In this document: positions 42,159 through 53,968 of the stretch, piece after piece
Numbering within the stretch: the first letter of the stretch is position 1
Layout: the number at the start of each line of letters is the position of its first letter
Origin: Eutreptiella sp. 'Long Island Sound 2002'
Lineage: Eukaryota > Euglenozoa > Euglenophyceae > Eutreptiales > Eutreptiaceae
Length of the DNA: 64,000 bases
Reading direction: 5' to 3'
Assembly: GCA_964036045.1 (NCBI GenBank)
Contig: OZ038388.1
Span: 29,471,759-29,535,758 of the forward strand
Program-made: the position numbers and the translations under genes
Notes under the pieces: generated by a model
Seen by the model: the letters and a program-made list of their open reading frames with translations, nothing else
Database searches by the model: none
What the model was told of the DNA's origin: nothing

Positions 42159-45100
42159 AGGGAGTTTCTGGACATTCTCTCGCAGGTGGGCAACGCGGTT
42201 GTTATATATCAACTCATTTGGTCGCTCAAGACCTTTGGGAGGAGCAAAATGTGGAAGAAGTTGTCCTTAAGGATGACTACTTCTATCGTGCCGATATAGA
42301 GTATGACCTTTATTTGGGCCATCCTTGGCTTCGCAAGAACAGGGTAGCGCCCATAGGTCATCGTCGTTGTTTTGTGCTGGAGTCAGGTCCCTTGGAGCGT
42401 CCTGAATTTCGTTTTTTGCACGCAGGGTTTAAAAGTGCAGAAGAATTTTTGAAGCAAAAGGTTACACCAAAATTTGGTGAAGATGTCACCATTGCAGAGG
42501 TGAATGGGAGTGCCGATTACTCCCAAGAGTTAGAATGTCTTCGTAGGGACTCCCAGCCACGACGCCCTTCGCGCTGGCACTCTTCAGCCTACAGAGTTGT
42601 CGACAAATGGCGCGATGCAATTTGTGAATATTGTCATGAACACCATTCCTTTTGGCCACAGTATGATGCCTTTGCTAACCGTGAGAACAAGCGCTTTGAC
42701 AAGCACTTCAGCGACGCTTGGACCCACAAATGGGACAAGAAGTTGTGGATTAATCCTCCGTTTCACTTAATCCAGCAGGTCATCCACAAAATCAAGCAAG
42801 ATAAAACCCAGGCAATTTTAGTTGTGCCCTTGTGGGACGACAAGCCTTGGTTTCAGGAATTACAAGACATTTGTGTAGATTACATCGAACTTCCCAGGAA
42901 GATTAAGCTGTATGCCAGGGACGACACAGGTCCCCTGCCACAGCGGTCCTGGAGTTCGCTTGCATTCCTGGTGGATGGAAAGCTTTCTGACTCTAATTCT
43001 GCTGATTCTGGTACTGATTCTTGTGTTGGGTCAGAATCTGAGGTTGAGCGTGGTACTGATGATGAATCTATTTTTTCTGATTTTTGTCCGTCAGATACCC
43101 AAGGTGATTCAACGTCCAATGGATCCGCCTCGTCTCCCTCTTCCCCAATACGATCGACATCGAAAAGAATCTTCAGTGCACGGGCGAAGAAAAATTCCAA
43201 ATCGCGCCGCAAATTCAGAGTTTTTTATGAAAAACCCCCTGTGGAAGCTTTCATGGATCCTTTCGAGGAGCTGGATCACGAAAAGAATCTCTGGGATTTC
43301 GACACAGGACCCACCTATCTTCAAGAGGCAGTTGATACGGACCTGTTTAGGGACATCCGTAAGAAGATTCTTCCTGCCAAAGCCGAAGAAGTCGCCAAAG
43401 TTTTTTCGACAGTAATTCCTGGCGATCAGGTGGACACCGAATTGTGTTCCAAGTCAAGAGAAAAGATTTTTGAGGAACGGAAGGACACAACCCTTTCAGG
43501 GAAGTTGATCAAAGACCCCCCTGTCCGTGGACAGTTCGGTGAAGCCTTCATCGAGCTTCGTGAAGGGTACAAGGCGAAGAAACAGCGTCCTTATGAGAAC
43601 CATGGACACAAGCATGAGATACTCAGAAAAATCATTGAGAGAAATCTCAGGGAATTTGGTTGGCTTGAGGGTTGTATGACCAGCGAATGGTGCTGTGCAC
43701 CCTTCACCGTCCCGAAGCCACCGCCTGCAGACCAGAACACTATTGATGGTTGGCGAATGGTTGTTGATTTTCGCAATCTCAACGCCGAAACCAAGGCGGA
43801 TTCACACCCCCTGCCCCTCATTGAGGAGGAAATCGCCAAGAGGGCAAGAGGTCGTTTGTTTTCTGTGCTGGATCTCCGTCACGGCTTTCACCAAATGCCG
43901 TTGAGGAAGGACAGCCGACCTCTCACCTGTATGTGCACGCCATGTGGCCCAGTCCAGTGGACCGTCATGCCCATGGGCCTGAAGAATGCCCCCTCATTTT
44001 TTCAAAGAATGATGGAGGATGTGCTGTTCACAACCCATCCGGAGCTTCGTGCCTTCGTGAGCGTGTACATAGATGACATAATCATCGCGACGGAAGGGGA
44101 GGGACTGACCGAAGCTGAGCTGGTGGCCCTACATGAGAAGCAGCTGAACCAAGTTTTGGACATTCTTGACGCCAATCAGCTGATTTGTGGGCCAAAGAAG
44201 GGAAAATTATTTTTAAAATCAGTCGAATTTTGTGGTTCTCTCCTAGAGAATGGCACCCGACGACCCAGTCCAGGGAAGCTCGTCGCTATTCAGAAGTGGA
44301 AGCGCCCTGAGACGATCACGGAGTTGAGAGGATTCCTGGGTTGTTGCAATTTTTACCACACTTTTGTGCCGAATTATGCCAAATTTGCTGCCCCCCTCAC
44401 TGAATTACTGAAGGTAGGGAGAGATGCGGGCAAGGCAGGTTCAAAGGTTCGTGTCAAGTGGACTGACGAGTGCGAGGAGGCCTTCCATCACTTGAAGGCG
44501 GCCCTCTGTGAAGTCGCCACGTTGCATGTGCCCCAATTTGACCGACCCTTCTACATTAGAACCGACGCTTCTAGGTACGCGATCGGAGCTGTCCTTGAAC
44601 AGGTTGATGAAGCCACCGGCGATCATTACCCTCTTGCATTTTGGTCTCGGAAGCTAGCCCCACGCCAAATGCAATGGTCGCCGCGTGAGCAAGAAACGTA
44701 TGCCATAATTTGCGCTCTAAAAAAGTACCAATCGTGGGTTGGCACCAATCGAGTCGAGGTCCTGACGGATCATCGATCTCTGGAGTATTGGGCCACTGAA
44801 CACATTGATACTGTCGCGAGCCCAGCTGGTCGACGGGCCAGATGGCACGAATTTCTCTCTCTGTTTGACCTCCATGTGTCGTATTTGCCTGGAAAACACA
44901 ACACGGTAGCAGATGCTCTGAGCCGATGGGCTTACCCCGCCTCAGAGGGGCTGCAAAGTACCAACATCCATGGTACGGAGCAGGACCGCCATGTCATCAT
45001 CGAATGGGATCAGGAAGAAAAGAAACTCATTCGACGTGCATGCATGCAGTGCGCTGTTAAACAGCACGCATTGCCGTGTCACGACATCACGGCCATCTCA

Positions 45101-46843
45101 GATCCGGCGCATGCCCATGAGATCTGCACCAAAACACTGAAAGTCGTGGAGAAAGTCACCGATCCCTCCTCAGGGAGTGTGAAACGGTTTGACTATACCC
45201 GACAAGTAAGTCGATTTCGGTTGATCCAAGGCATTAAGCGTCGAGATCCGGCCAAAACTCCACCCCTGCCGAAGGATGCCCTGATAATCCGCGACTGGAC
45301 GTCCGATTACCTGCAGGATCCCATGTTTAAAGAGGTCTTTGGAAATCTCAAATCCAAAAATGCTCACAAGGATGGGATTTTTCCTGAGTATTCGTTGGAT
45401 GGGGGGAAGCTGTGGATGGAGGGTAAATTGTGCGTACCAGACGCCCTGGCCCCCCGAGTGTTAAACTGGTGGCATAAATGGGAGTCCCCCCACGCACATG
45501 GCCGTCGACTGTGGTCGATGATTAAACATAGGTTGTTTGGCTCACGGCTATATACTCACTGCATGAAAGTAGCCGCCGGATGTGCCCAATGTGCTGTCTC
45601 GACGCCCCCCAGCGCGAAGAAGCACGGCCATCTGAGGCCTCATCCTATTCCGGAGCGCCTCTTTAACAGAGTCACCAGTGATTTTTTCTATCTCGGTGAA
45701 CTCGATGACGAAGAGTGCCATTGGACTAATAAAAAAGTCAATGGTGTGCTCCTTATTCAGTGCCGTCATTCCGGCTACATTCAAGTGTTGCCTTGCAACA
45801 TTGAGTCGATGACTGGCAAGACTGCCGCCAAATGGTGCGCGCAGACCTGGATGGGAGGTTGGGACGTCCCATCCGAGGTGGTGACGGATTCAGGCAAAGA
45901 GTACACCTCCGAATGGTGGAGAGAATTATGTGCTCGCCTTGGAATCCACCACCTCCGATGTGAAATCCACTCGCATCGAGCGCTGCCTGGTGAAAGAGCC
46001 GGCCGCTCAATTATTAGTATGCTTCGTAAGGAGCTCGCGAGTGAAAAGGATTTCCATTGGATGGAAGTTCTCTTCGCATTGCTTCGCCGTTACCACAACA
46101 CGCCTTTGTATCATGGCCTTTCTCCAAATGAAATTGTCTTTGGACGAAAGAAGTGTTGGTGGAACATGCCGTTGAATAATCCTCGCCCCTGTAAAGATGC
46201 TTCGCTGTTTTTGGACGAAGTCCAACGAGCAGATAAATCTGTGTCGAAATTAATCGAGAAGCATCAGGCTGACTGGCTTTGGGTTCAGAATCAAGGCCGA
46301 AAAAACCCCCACAATTTTGAAGTCGATGATCGAGTTTGGCTTCGAAAATCCGAAACCACCCTGGACAGAGATGATAAGCTTCTTCCCTTGTGGGAGGGGC
46401 CATTCGCTGTTACAGCGCGTCTTGGTGAGAACAGGTGGAGGATTCGTGTGGATGTCAGCAGGGAAATTGACGTTTCGGGCGATCGCCTCAAGACAGAGAT
46501 CCCCTCCCCCAAGGATCGGGTTAAACCCCTTTTTTGGACTGCGAAACATTTGTCTGATCGGGTCATCGAAGGGGGGAAGTATGAACTCAAGAGGATTGTT
46601 GAAGCAAGACGTGACGCCAAGGGCGAATGGGAATTTCTGTGTGAGTGGAGGGGCTTTGATTCCAGTCACAACAACTGGGAACCAGCCCAATCTTTTGTCC
46701 ATGGATACACCAAGGGGTTCATCGACTTCCTGAAGAAGCACCCCGAAATTGGCGTACTCCTGACAGATTGTTTGTCGAAACCAGACAGACAAGTGGAGAG
46801 CGACGGAAAACGACCTGTGGTGAATCGAGATCCAGCCTTTTAG
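42159..46843 (+). pseudogene. pol: Duplicated pol copy lacking the protease active site, with early stop
   Basis: This second pol copy begins at GVSGHS, downstream of the protease DNG motif, so protease is incomplete. The methyltransferase-like domain, RT (YIDD), RNase H (TDHRSLEYW), integrase and chromodomain are all intact and open. A TAC-to-TAG change ends the frame at 46,841-46,843, about 59 codons earlier than in copy 1, removing only the tail after the chromodomain. An ATG at 41,993 in the preceding non-coding segment is in frame by chance. In a genomic transcript it would lie downstream of the first pol stop and has no obvious route to translation. Confidence 0.9.
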
Positions 46844-48671
46844 GGCCCTCAGCAGCCACATTCCAGGGCTGATCCGTCGATCCCCCCTCCTGCGGTCAGG
46901 CCAGCCCAGGAGCCAAATGAGGACCAAGCTTCAAGTTCGGCCGCTGATTTGCAGCGCCCAAGCCGTACGAGGGCTAGGCCAGACAGGTTGGTGGTCACAT
47001 GTATTCGTGCTTGGCCGAATTGAGGAAGCCATCCTACCACATTCTGCTCAATCCACTGTTCATCCTTTCTGTTTATGTCATGAGGTGGAGAACTGCGAAT
47101 GTTTGATAATTTGACGTCAATCAATCAATTTTTCTTTGGTCTCCGTTCGGTAACGTATCGAAAGTCGAAAGCCGAAAGCCACGGAGTGTGCTGCCGTGTT
47201 CAGAAAAAACCAAACTCAGGCTTAATTCAGGCAGATTCGGGGTAATCTTGTCTCTGTTGGTCTGTGCATCTTTGGAATTTGGCTACTCGTGCAGATGGAA
47301 GCAAATGTACATAATCAAAACACCGGCCGGTGACATTCACCCCTACAGGCACCCCCTGTAGTACTGGCTGCACCAGATGCGACGCCAGGAACTCAGATCG
47401 TACCTTCATTTGCTGTGATGCTAACGCCAAAGTCCAGATTCAGATCCAGGATCCTCAAATTTGCCTTGAATTTCTCAGGGTTGTCCATCATTCTGCCACT
47501 GTTGTGCAAAAGCCAGACGTCAATTGTTCAGACAATCTTCAGATAGGAGCTCTAGGGACTTCTAACAGCCACCTCTGAAGTCCGTAAGCTTCGTTGTATT
47601 TTTGGCACACGCCAATGTGAGCTCAATCCGACCTGAAACTGTCGAAAATGGTGAATTCAAGTGTCTTGTGGGACTCCATCGAAAGATTGGCCTTGTCCAA
47701 GTCGATTGACACCACCGCCACTGTAAATTTGGTGTCTCTCAGTTATATACTGTCAGTAAAGCGCCTTCAGCGAACCTTCGGCGCGTTACATGCCAAGGAT
47801 CCAGGGCCAGCATGTCCCATCATGATGCATCATCACATGATCCACATTTTGATAGAATCTGTTGGATGCTCGCGAACCAACATGCCGGAAAGCACAATTG
47901 AGCTGAATAAACGACAATATATATTAACTTTAGTCTAAACGAAAGTGTTAGTAGTTTCAGTTCCAGACATTCCGCTTCATTTCACCTCCATCTTAGGGAA
48001 TTTCCTCATTTTAGGACAATTCAGATTGATTTCCTTGTCATCTCTTCACATTCCTCGAAGATCTGTTTAGATCTAAGTGCACAGAAGAACATCTCTTCCT
48101 TCAATGGTTCACTTAGGGTCTGTAGACTACATTTGTATTTGTTTTTCCTCTCTGTGATTGTTTAATCTCCTTCATCTCTGCTCCAATTGAACCTCAATTT
48201 TGCTGAATCTTGTGATCATCCACCAGATGCGCCAAATCTGAGCCACATGCTGCACTTTTCAGAACGAGAAAAGCGGGATTAACACGATGTAGAGTTCGGC
48301 GAGGACACCGTAGCGTGCCCGCGACAGCGAAACTGTGCCAGAGCGCTGAGATGTCACTCCAATTCTTGATCCCCCCACTCAATCCATCAATAATCTACCT
48401 CATTCTCAACCAATGCATGGTTTGGTATCGATTCTCGATATGTTTACATGCTTTTTAGCCCCTAACCTAATGTTTTACTGTACGGAGGACTGTTCGTCAC
48501 TTCTCATTCTGTCTCATTTCAGGTTCATCCATCCTGATTCAGTGCCAAATCAGCCCAAATCAGGTCAGATCAAGCAGATTTCGCCCCATCAAGGCTACAT
48601 TTCTATGTTTTTCTGGGACTTACCCGCACTACGTTCTTCGTTGACGTAGCGACACACCCCAGTGTGTTTTT
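46844..48671 (+). other. Chromovirus 3' untranslated region
   Basis: No gene. Up to 47,812 it is the second duplicate; 47,813-48,671 is the unique 3' end of the element, AT-rich with T-rich runs. The frame at 47,648-47,938 (96 codons) is a by-product of the duplicated non-coding segment. Confidence 0.7.
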
Positions 48672-48681
48672 GGAGGGGGAG
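48672..48681 (+). promoter_or_regulatory. Polypurine tract of the chromovirus
   Basis: GGAGGGGGAG lies directly before the TG that opens the 3' LTR, the standard site for plus-strand priming. Confidence 0.85.
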
Positions 48682-49213
48682 TGTAAGTGCGGCTAGCCCC
48701 ATCTGCTCAGATTTTCAGACATTCTGCCCAGATTGGCTACATTTTGGTCATTTCCTTTGCTTCGGCGGAATCGCCGCCTCGCAGCTCAGTCTCAGGATAT
48801 TTCCTATATATTTCTGATATGCCGGATTTGATTCCGCGGTCCATTTCCCGTAAATCCGCCGCGTTCCGCTATTTTAGCTGGAATCGCCATTTGCCGCTGA
48901 CGCGCGCTCGCGGGCCAGATCGGCCAAACATTTTTACATAATTGGATTATTTAAATCTTTTCAGACAGTTTTGGACACTCAGATGTATTTAGAATAATTC
49001 GCATCAATTTTCTTCATAGACTGGGATTTTCTGCCGGACCACAATCAGCATGGACCTTGCTTCTGTTGTCGCTGCTCTCGCCTCCGTTGGTGTTCGAGTA
49101 TCCGGTTCTACCCCCAATAACAACATCCAGGGAGACTCCTCGCGTGCCTGCCCCACTGGTCTTGCCGGCCCCGAGCCCTCCGGCACCCTCAACGACCCAG
49201 GGCAGCACTTTCA
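48682..49213 (+). repeat. Chromovirus 3' LTR (532 bp)
   Basis: Same length and ends as the 5' LTR, with one visible base difference. It carries the first 54 codons of Gag (ATG at 49,050), which then run out of the LTR into flanking DNA by chance. It is followed by the AGGAC target duplication (49,214-49,218). Confidence 0.95.
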
Positions 49214-49218
49214 AGGAC

Positions 49219-51470
49219 TCCGCCCGTTCTCTTATCGACCGTTGGGCGGAGCCCTGGGTAGCCTAAACAAGGGTGATACCGTGTGCACGGCGCGTGGCCT
49301 ACATCCTATTAAGGCATTGTGCGTATACAGGGAAGGGAAGCCGTTGACAACGATCTAGTACCCACTTCATCTAATCATCACGATACTCAACCAGGAGGTG
49401 AGCTCCTCCTGGGCTTACCTACCTTACTCACCACCATGTGAAGGCCCAAGGGCATACAAACACAAAGGCAACCCTAAGCGTTTAAAAGACCCTACTGCGA
49501 GTTATAAACAACTCTAAACGATGAATGCATTGTGTGTCATGCATGCCCTTCGTACCTTGTTTCCTGCAGAACAAGGAGAGGGAATGGCGAGCAACTGCAC
49601 AGCGCAGAACAAGCCTAAGCGTTTTAAGCAACCCTATTTTAGTGCTACGGCAACACGAGCACGAGCAAGCACTTTCCTCTCTGACCTGTGAAGAGAAGAG
49701 AAGGGTGTATGGGGGCTCAGGGAAAGCGCTACAACGTGTGAATGCCTAGATTAGGCACATGCATTGCAAGCACAGCGCATACACTAACCCTACGTGCGCG
49801 CTGCGTGCTCCATTCTTTTCACATACCTTTCATTACCGTTTTGACCTCTGTAGAGCAAGGGAAGTGAACACCTGAACCCCGAACGAACGCAACGGTGACA
49901 ACCCTAGCATTTTAACAAAACAACCACCACGAATGCAATGCATGCGTGTGACATGACACTAACATACCTGAGAGGTGGGTTGTCCACCTGCTCTGTTGTG
50001 TGAGTTTCTGTCCAATACCCTTTCCTAAAGTTTATGAAATTTGTGATGCAACTGTGCAAAAATTTCTTTTAAAGGCTTTAAAAACCACGGCTCATACCTT
50101 CTTTTTCAGAAGCCGTTTACGCTTGCGCAACTCTTTTTGCGAGTGCACTCCTGATGTGCTTGGCTGCGACTTTAGGTTTTGGCCTAAAAATGACGATTTC
50201 TAACATCTTTTTGCCAATTTTTAGTGATTTGACTTCTTAGATCGCTACCTCTTTCGCTAAACCACAGGACTCACTCCCTATGAGTTCCATTTTCTATTTT
50301 TTTCAGCTCCTGGAGTTTTGTGCCCTCCATTGCGATTATTGCTCCGCCCTGGCCCTTGGTCAGGACATTTACTAAAACGCTGTTTGTACGGCGATAGACG
50401 TCCGCATTAGAGCGTTCCACTGTACCCTAGTGGGCAAGCATGTGTGCTCTAGGGAGGGAGTCCGGGGTTCAAACCCCACTACCCCCAGATTTTTACCAAA
50501 GGTTTTCGCCTCACGGCTGCGACGTTTGAGGAATGCCCCATCGAAGGGACATCATTCACGGTACATTACACTATTTTTCAAGGGTGCCTACAGTGTGATA
50601 GGCTTCTATGATCTGATGAGAGTGTCTTTGGCTGGTTGAATACATCTTCTGAGGTAATCCTGGGGAAATTTGAGCCTTTTTCCTTGGTCCTAGTGGCTTG
50701 ATCAACTAGTACTCCAGGGGGGAGTAAGAAAAAGTCACTACCATGTCTTCCTTGGGGGACTTGATCCAGGTCAAGCCCCCCCTAAAAGCCTTTTGTTGAT
50801 GTTGAGACTGACTTAATCATTTTTATCGCTCTTTTGGAGTTTAAAGTACACTTTCTCAAAGTAACTAGGGTTAGAGCCCTAGCCCCCGATGAAGTTCACC
50901 TCTACCACTCAACTGAGGGGAGGTATCTTCCTTCATTGAGGTAATACCGAAATAAAGTAGGCACTTCATGCCTAAGGCCTTGGAGGTTAAGCCTAGTGGT
51001 CCCCAACCTCAAGACCCGTATACTCAATTGATTCTAACACTTATTGTGGTTCTACTTTTTAACTGATTCTAAATTCAGATGGTTGGCCATGCTGGCCACG
51101 CCATATCCTGTGTCTGGCCTAACTCCTTTGCCCCAGATTCCTAACCAACTCCATTTCATCCAAAAGAGTGCACATGAAGTGCTTGGTGCCATCTTGGAGA
51201 CCTGAGTCATGCCAGTTTTCACATAAAATCATCTATTTTGTTTATAAACCATTGCAGCTTTGTATTTAGATCTACTTTTGTCTATCTGCAGCCCCTCTTT
51301 GTTACACATGTTTTGATTGTGGAAGGACTTATCCTGATTTGATTGATCCGGTGCCTGGACTTGCTCTACATGACCTTTGTGTGGACTTGATTTTGAGTTG
51401 TGGAAAATCAGCAACGGTTTTCTAAAACAAATATAAGGAACAAGCACAAGTGTGAGCAAACCAGAAGTCC
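49219..51470 (+). repeat. Left arm of a large inverted repeat
   Basis: It matches the reverse complement of about 54,500-56,840 with moderate divergence and indels. It starts with CTCCGCCCGTTCTCTTAT and the GGCGGAGCCCTGGGTA block also seen near 17,090. No gene is supported, although several short frames are mirrored in the other arm. It contains a tRNA-like module at 50,421-50,490. Confidence 0.85.
50421..50490 (+). ncRNA. tRNA-like module (A/B-box) in the left arm
   Basis: Box-A-like CCTAGTGGGCAAGC at about 50,424 and a perfect B box GGTTCAAACCC (50,466-50,476), about 30 bp apart. The spacing suits Pol III transcription. The acceptor stem does not close, so it is not a normal tRNA. The mirror copy in the right arm keeps the B box. 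Confidence 0.4.
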
Positions 51471-51882
51471 TTTCTGGATGTTCCTACCCTTTAGGGGCCG
51501 GGGTGTGCCTTGATGAGGGTGCAAGCACCCATTTTGGTGAATTTTAAAAGGGAAATTTCTTTGAAATGTTTTGCAAAAGGTTCGAAAAGCATGTAGCATG
51601 GCCCATGCATTGCTACTTGTCATTGTTCTTTTGTTTTACATCCTTTACTTAATTTGTTGTTGGTGCGCAAAACACATTTTCTACCTTAAATACTGCCCAA
51701 AGTAGTTTCAGAAACCAACATTTTGAAAATGGAAAACCTTCGTTTTTCTTTGATTATTTTCATGAACGCGTGAAAGCCCCTTTTAGGGCTCTAAAACTGT
51801 TCGGTCCAGTGGCCGTATGACATCGGTTGAACGGGCTGGCGAGACTACAATCTCCACTCCAAGTTCTTGGCATTCAATTGTA
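51471..51882. other. Left part of the inverted-repeat loop
   Basis: No recognisable gene. AT-rich. It continues across the hAT element into 53,969. Confidence 0.5.
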
Positions 51883-53968
51883 CTTGACAGTAGGGATGCA
51901 GGTTCGAATTCGGACGAATTCGGTCGAATTCGAATTCGCCCCGAATTCGCACGAATTGGTGGACCCCCTCGAATTCGAATTCGAACCTAAATTTTTGAAA
52001 ATTTTCTGAAACCACCTAGAAGTTCACCCCTTCCACCCCGGTGGTCCGGTAGGCGGAGGTATCATCCTTCATGGTGGCCACAAAGGGCCGAAGAAATTCT
52101 GAGAAGTAGAAACTCTTGTGCAACCACCAAGAAGTTCACCCCTTCCACCCCGGTGGTCCGGTAGGCGGAGGTATCATCCTTCATGGTGGCCACATTGGCA
52201 TAACATCATCGGAGTTTGTTCTTAATTGTGACAAGGATATGACATCATCGGAGTTTGTTCTTAATTGTGACGTCATCAATGATATTCATGACTAAGAGTG
52301 AAAACATTTACAACCTTTGCAAAACCACAAATTTTTTTGGAAAATATCCCATGCATCAAAACTCTTTCATTTTTTTAGAAAATGTTTGTGAAATCGGAAC
52401 ACTACAATGCAAGGAAGGAGGAGACTTTGAATGATGAAGGTCAAGTCATTTCTACCAAGGTCAAGTGGGATTGTAAACATTGTGGTTGGAGTACCCGTGA
52501 CAATGCCACCGACATGAAAAAACATCTCACCAAGTGTCAAAAGACGAATTCCGAATTAAAAGAATCCATGAAAACTGAGTTGCGGGAAGGCTCCTACAAA
52601 AAGCGAGTTCGACCATCCACTTGGGAAGATGAGGCAAAACCGGAGGCTCCCACTTCTGATTTGAATCCGGCTTTGGTGATGGTGAAGAGCAAGAAGGCCT
52701 ACCACTCCCAAAAACAAAACACCATTTCTGAGTTCAGCGAGAAGGGTTGGTTCGATGCTCCTCTACCACAACCACGACAAAAACTTGTTGATCAAAAACT
52801 GGCCACTTGGATTTATGCAACGGGTCAAGATCTAGATATGGTGGACAATGGCTATTTTCAGGACTTCGTGGCTTCGCTGCGCACAACGTATGCACCTCCA
52901 TCGCGATGGAAAGTGGGTGAGTCACTTTTGGATTCATGCTACGACCGTGTGGAGGCCGAGGTCAAGGGATACTTCGACAGGGCACCAGTTCTGATTGGGG
53001 CATCGGACACTTGGAACGACGTCATGGGAAAATCTGTCACCAACCTGATGCTTCTCACACCGGAACCATTCTTCCTGGACTCTTGGATGTCGGATGAACG
53101 GCGAAAAACTGCCACCAATGAAGGTGAAAAACTGATCAGTCGCTTGAAGCCTTTCGAGAAGAAGCTGGTCAGTTTTATCAGCGACACTGAAAATAAAATG
53201 AAGGCCGTGCACAAGGAGTTGTATCAAGAATTAACTCCGGAGACTCTACACTGTTTGCTGTGTTTTTTCTGCACTGCACACGTCCTGAGTTTGCTGCTGG
53301 GAGACATTTTTGAGCAGATCGCCTATTTCCATGATGCCCTGGACTTGGCGAAAAAAGTTGTACACTTTCACAAGCAACACACCGTGGTGCACACCCTGTT
53401 TGAACCTCGTCATCAGGATTTCTCTGCGTGCAGGGCACCGTGAAGGGTAAGAAGGGTACCAGTGTGAAGCGTAGGCAAGGGAGAACACGTTTTGACTGTC
53501 AAAAGTGCAAAAAAAAAAGTCGAAAATGAAAAGTTCGAGACGGGTTTTTCTCCAAACTGGTGGGGTTCTGGGTAGAATGGAAGGTACCGCCGTGTTCAGT
53601 GAAGCGAGAAGGACAAAGGGGTGTGATCAAAACTCAGAAACAAAATTTTTTTTCGAAAACGCGTACGCAGGCACCGCAGAACAAACTGAATAGGTCAATC
53701 GAAGTGAAATGATCATAGTTTTCATTGTATAAAGACAAAAAAATTATTGCACAGCACAGTTCAAAGTTAGTTTTTCATCTGGGGAAAAAAAGGCGCACGC
53801 GTGATCATTTTGCCGTCGCCTGCGAATTCGCAGCGCGAATTCGCCCCGAATTCGCAGTACTGTGAATTTCAAGCCGAATTCGCAGCGAATTCGCGCTGCG
53901 AACGAATTCGCAGCGAATTCGGCGAATTCAAATTGAATTCGCTGCGAATCTGCATCCCTACTTGACAG
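51883..53968 (+). mobile_element. hAT transposon (51,891-53,960) with 8-bp target-site duplication
   Basis: The element is 2,070 bp long. Terminal inverted repeats start TAGGGATGCAGRTTCG, and CTTGACAG is duplicated at 51,883-51,890 and 53,961-53,968, the 8-bp size typical of hAT. Both ends carry dense GAATTC sites within about 140 bp (seven on the left, nine on the right), probably transposase binding sites. Two tandem duplications precede the gene: about 75 bp at 52,008 and 52,118, and about 40 bp at 52,204 and 52,240. It has one transposase ORF, shortened at its C-terminus. Confidence 0.93.
52382..53443 (+). CDS. hAT transposase (BED finger, DUF659-like), C-terminally truncated, 353 aa
   Basis: It would bind the element ends and catalyse cut-and-paste. 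Residues 29-52 form a BED-type zinc finger (WDCKHCG, then HLTKC). A hAT N-terminal segment follows (KLATWIYATGQDLDMVDNGYF, about 131-151). The catalytic region has the first acidic residue in GASDTW (Asp 209) and the second in ISDTEN (Asp 268). A CTAHVLSLLLGDI block (about 298-310) follows. The stop at 53,441-53,443 comes before the helical part with the third acidic residue and the C-terminal dimerisation domain; full-length hAT transposases usually have 600 residues or more. The element is likely non-autonomous through a deletion, unless a spliced exon is missed. Confidence 0.85.
   Translation: MFVKSEHYNARKEETLNDEGQVISTKVKWDCKHCGWSTRDNATDMKKHLTKCQKTNSELKESMKTELREGSYKKRVRPSTWEDEAKPEAPTSDLNPALVMVKSKKAYHSQKQNTISEFSEKGWFDAPLPQPRQKLVDQKLATWIYATGQDLDMVDNGYFQDFVASLRTTYAPPSRWKVGESLLDSCYDRVEAEVKGYFDRAPVLIGASDTWNDVMGKSVTNLMLLTPEPFFLDSWMSDERRKTATNEGEKLISRLKPFEKKLVSFISDTENKMKAVHKELYQELTPETLHCLLCFFCTAHVLSLLLGDIFEQIAYFHDALDLAKKVVHFHKQHTVVHTLFEPRHQDFSACRAP

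Larger units (their letters stand above)
36504..47812 (+). repeat. Tandem duplication of 5,655 bp inside the chromovirus
   Basis: 36,504-42,157 is repeated head-to-tail as 42,159-47,812 at a constant offset of 5,655, with no visible indel. At least four substitutions separate the copies: near 38,392, 38,757, 39,124 and 41,187 in copy 1. Left of 36,504 and right of 47,812 the sequences are unrelated. The junction has no long microhomology and carries one filler A. The copies are about 99.9% alike, so the event is recent. Confidence 0.95.
32781..49213 (+). mobile_element. Chromovirus (Ty3/gypsy with chromodomain), 16.4 kb, nearly intact
   Basis: The element is bounded by two 532-bp LTRs and by the 5-bp duplication AGGAC on both sides (32,776-32,780 and 49,214-49,218). 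It has a primer binding site at 33,313, gag, an in-frame UAG, pol with protease, RT, RNase H, integrase and chromodomain, and a polypurine tract at 48,672-48,681. Without the 5,655-bp internal duplication it would be about 10.8 kb. LTR identity (one visible difference) points to a recent insertion. The matching site in the right inverted-repeat arm is empty, so the borders are certain. Confidence 0.95.

Noticed and set aside
36504-47812. The chromovirus duplication as an assembly artefact.
   Set aside because: Not fully excluded, but at least four scattered substitutions distinguish the copies and the junction has a filler base, which argues for a real duplication.
49050-49358. A short 102-codon gene starting in the 3' LTR.
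   Set aside because: It is the LTR copy of the Gag start running by chance into flanking DNA.
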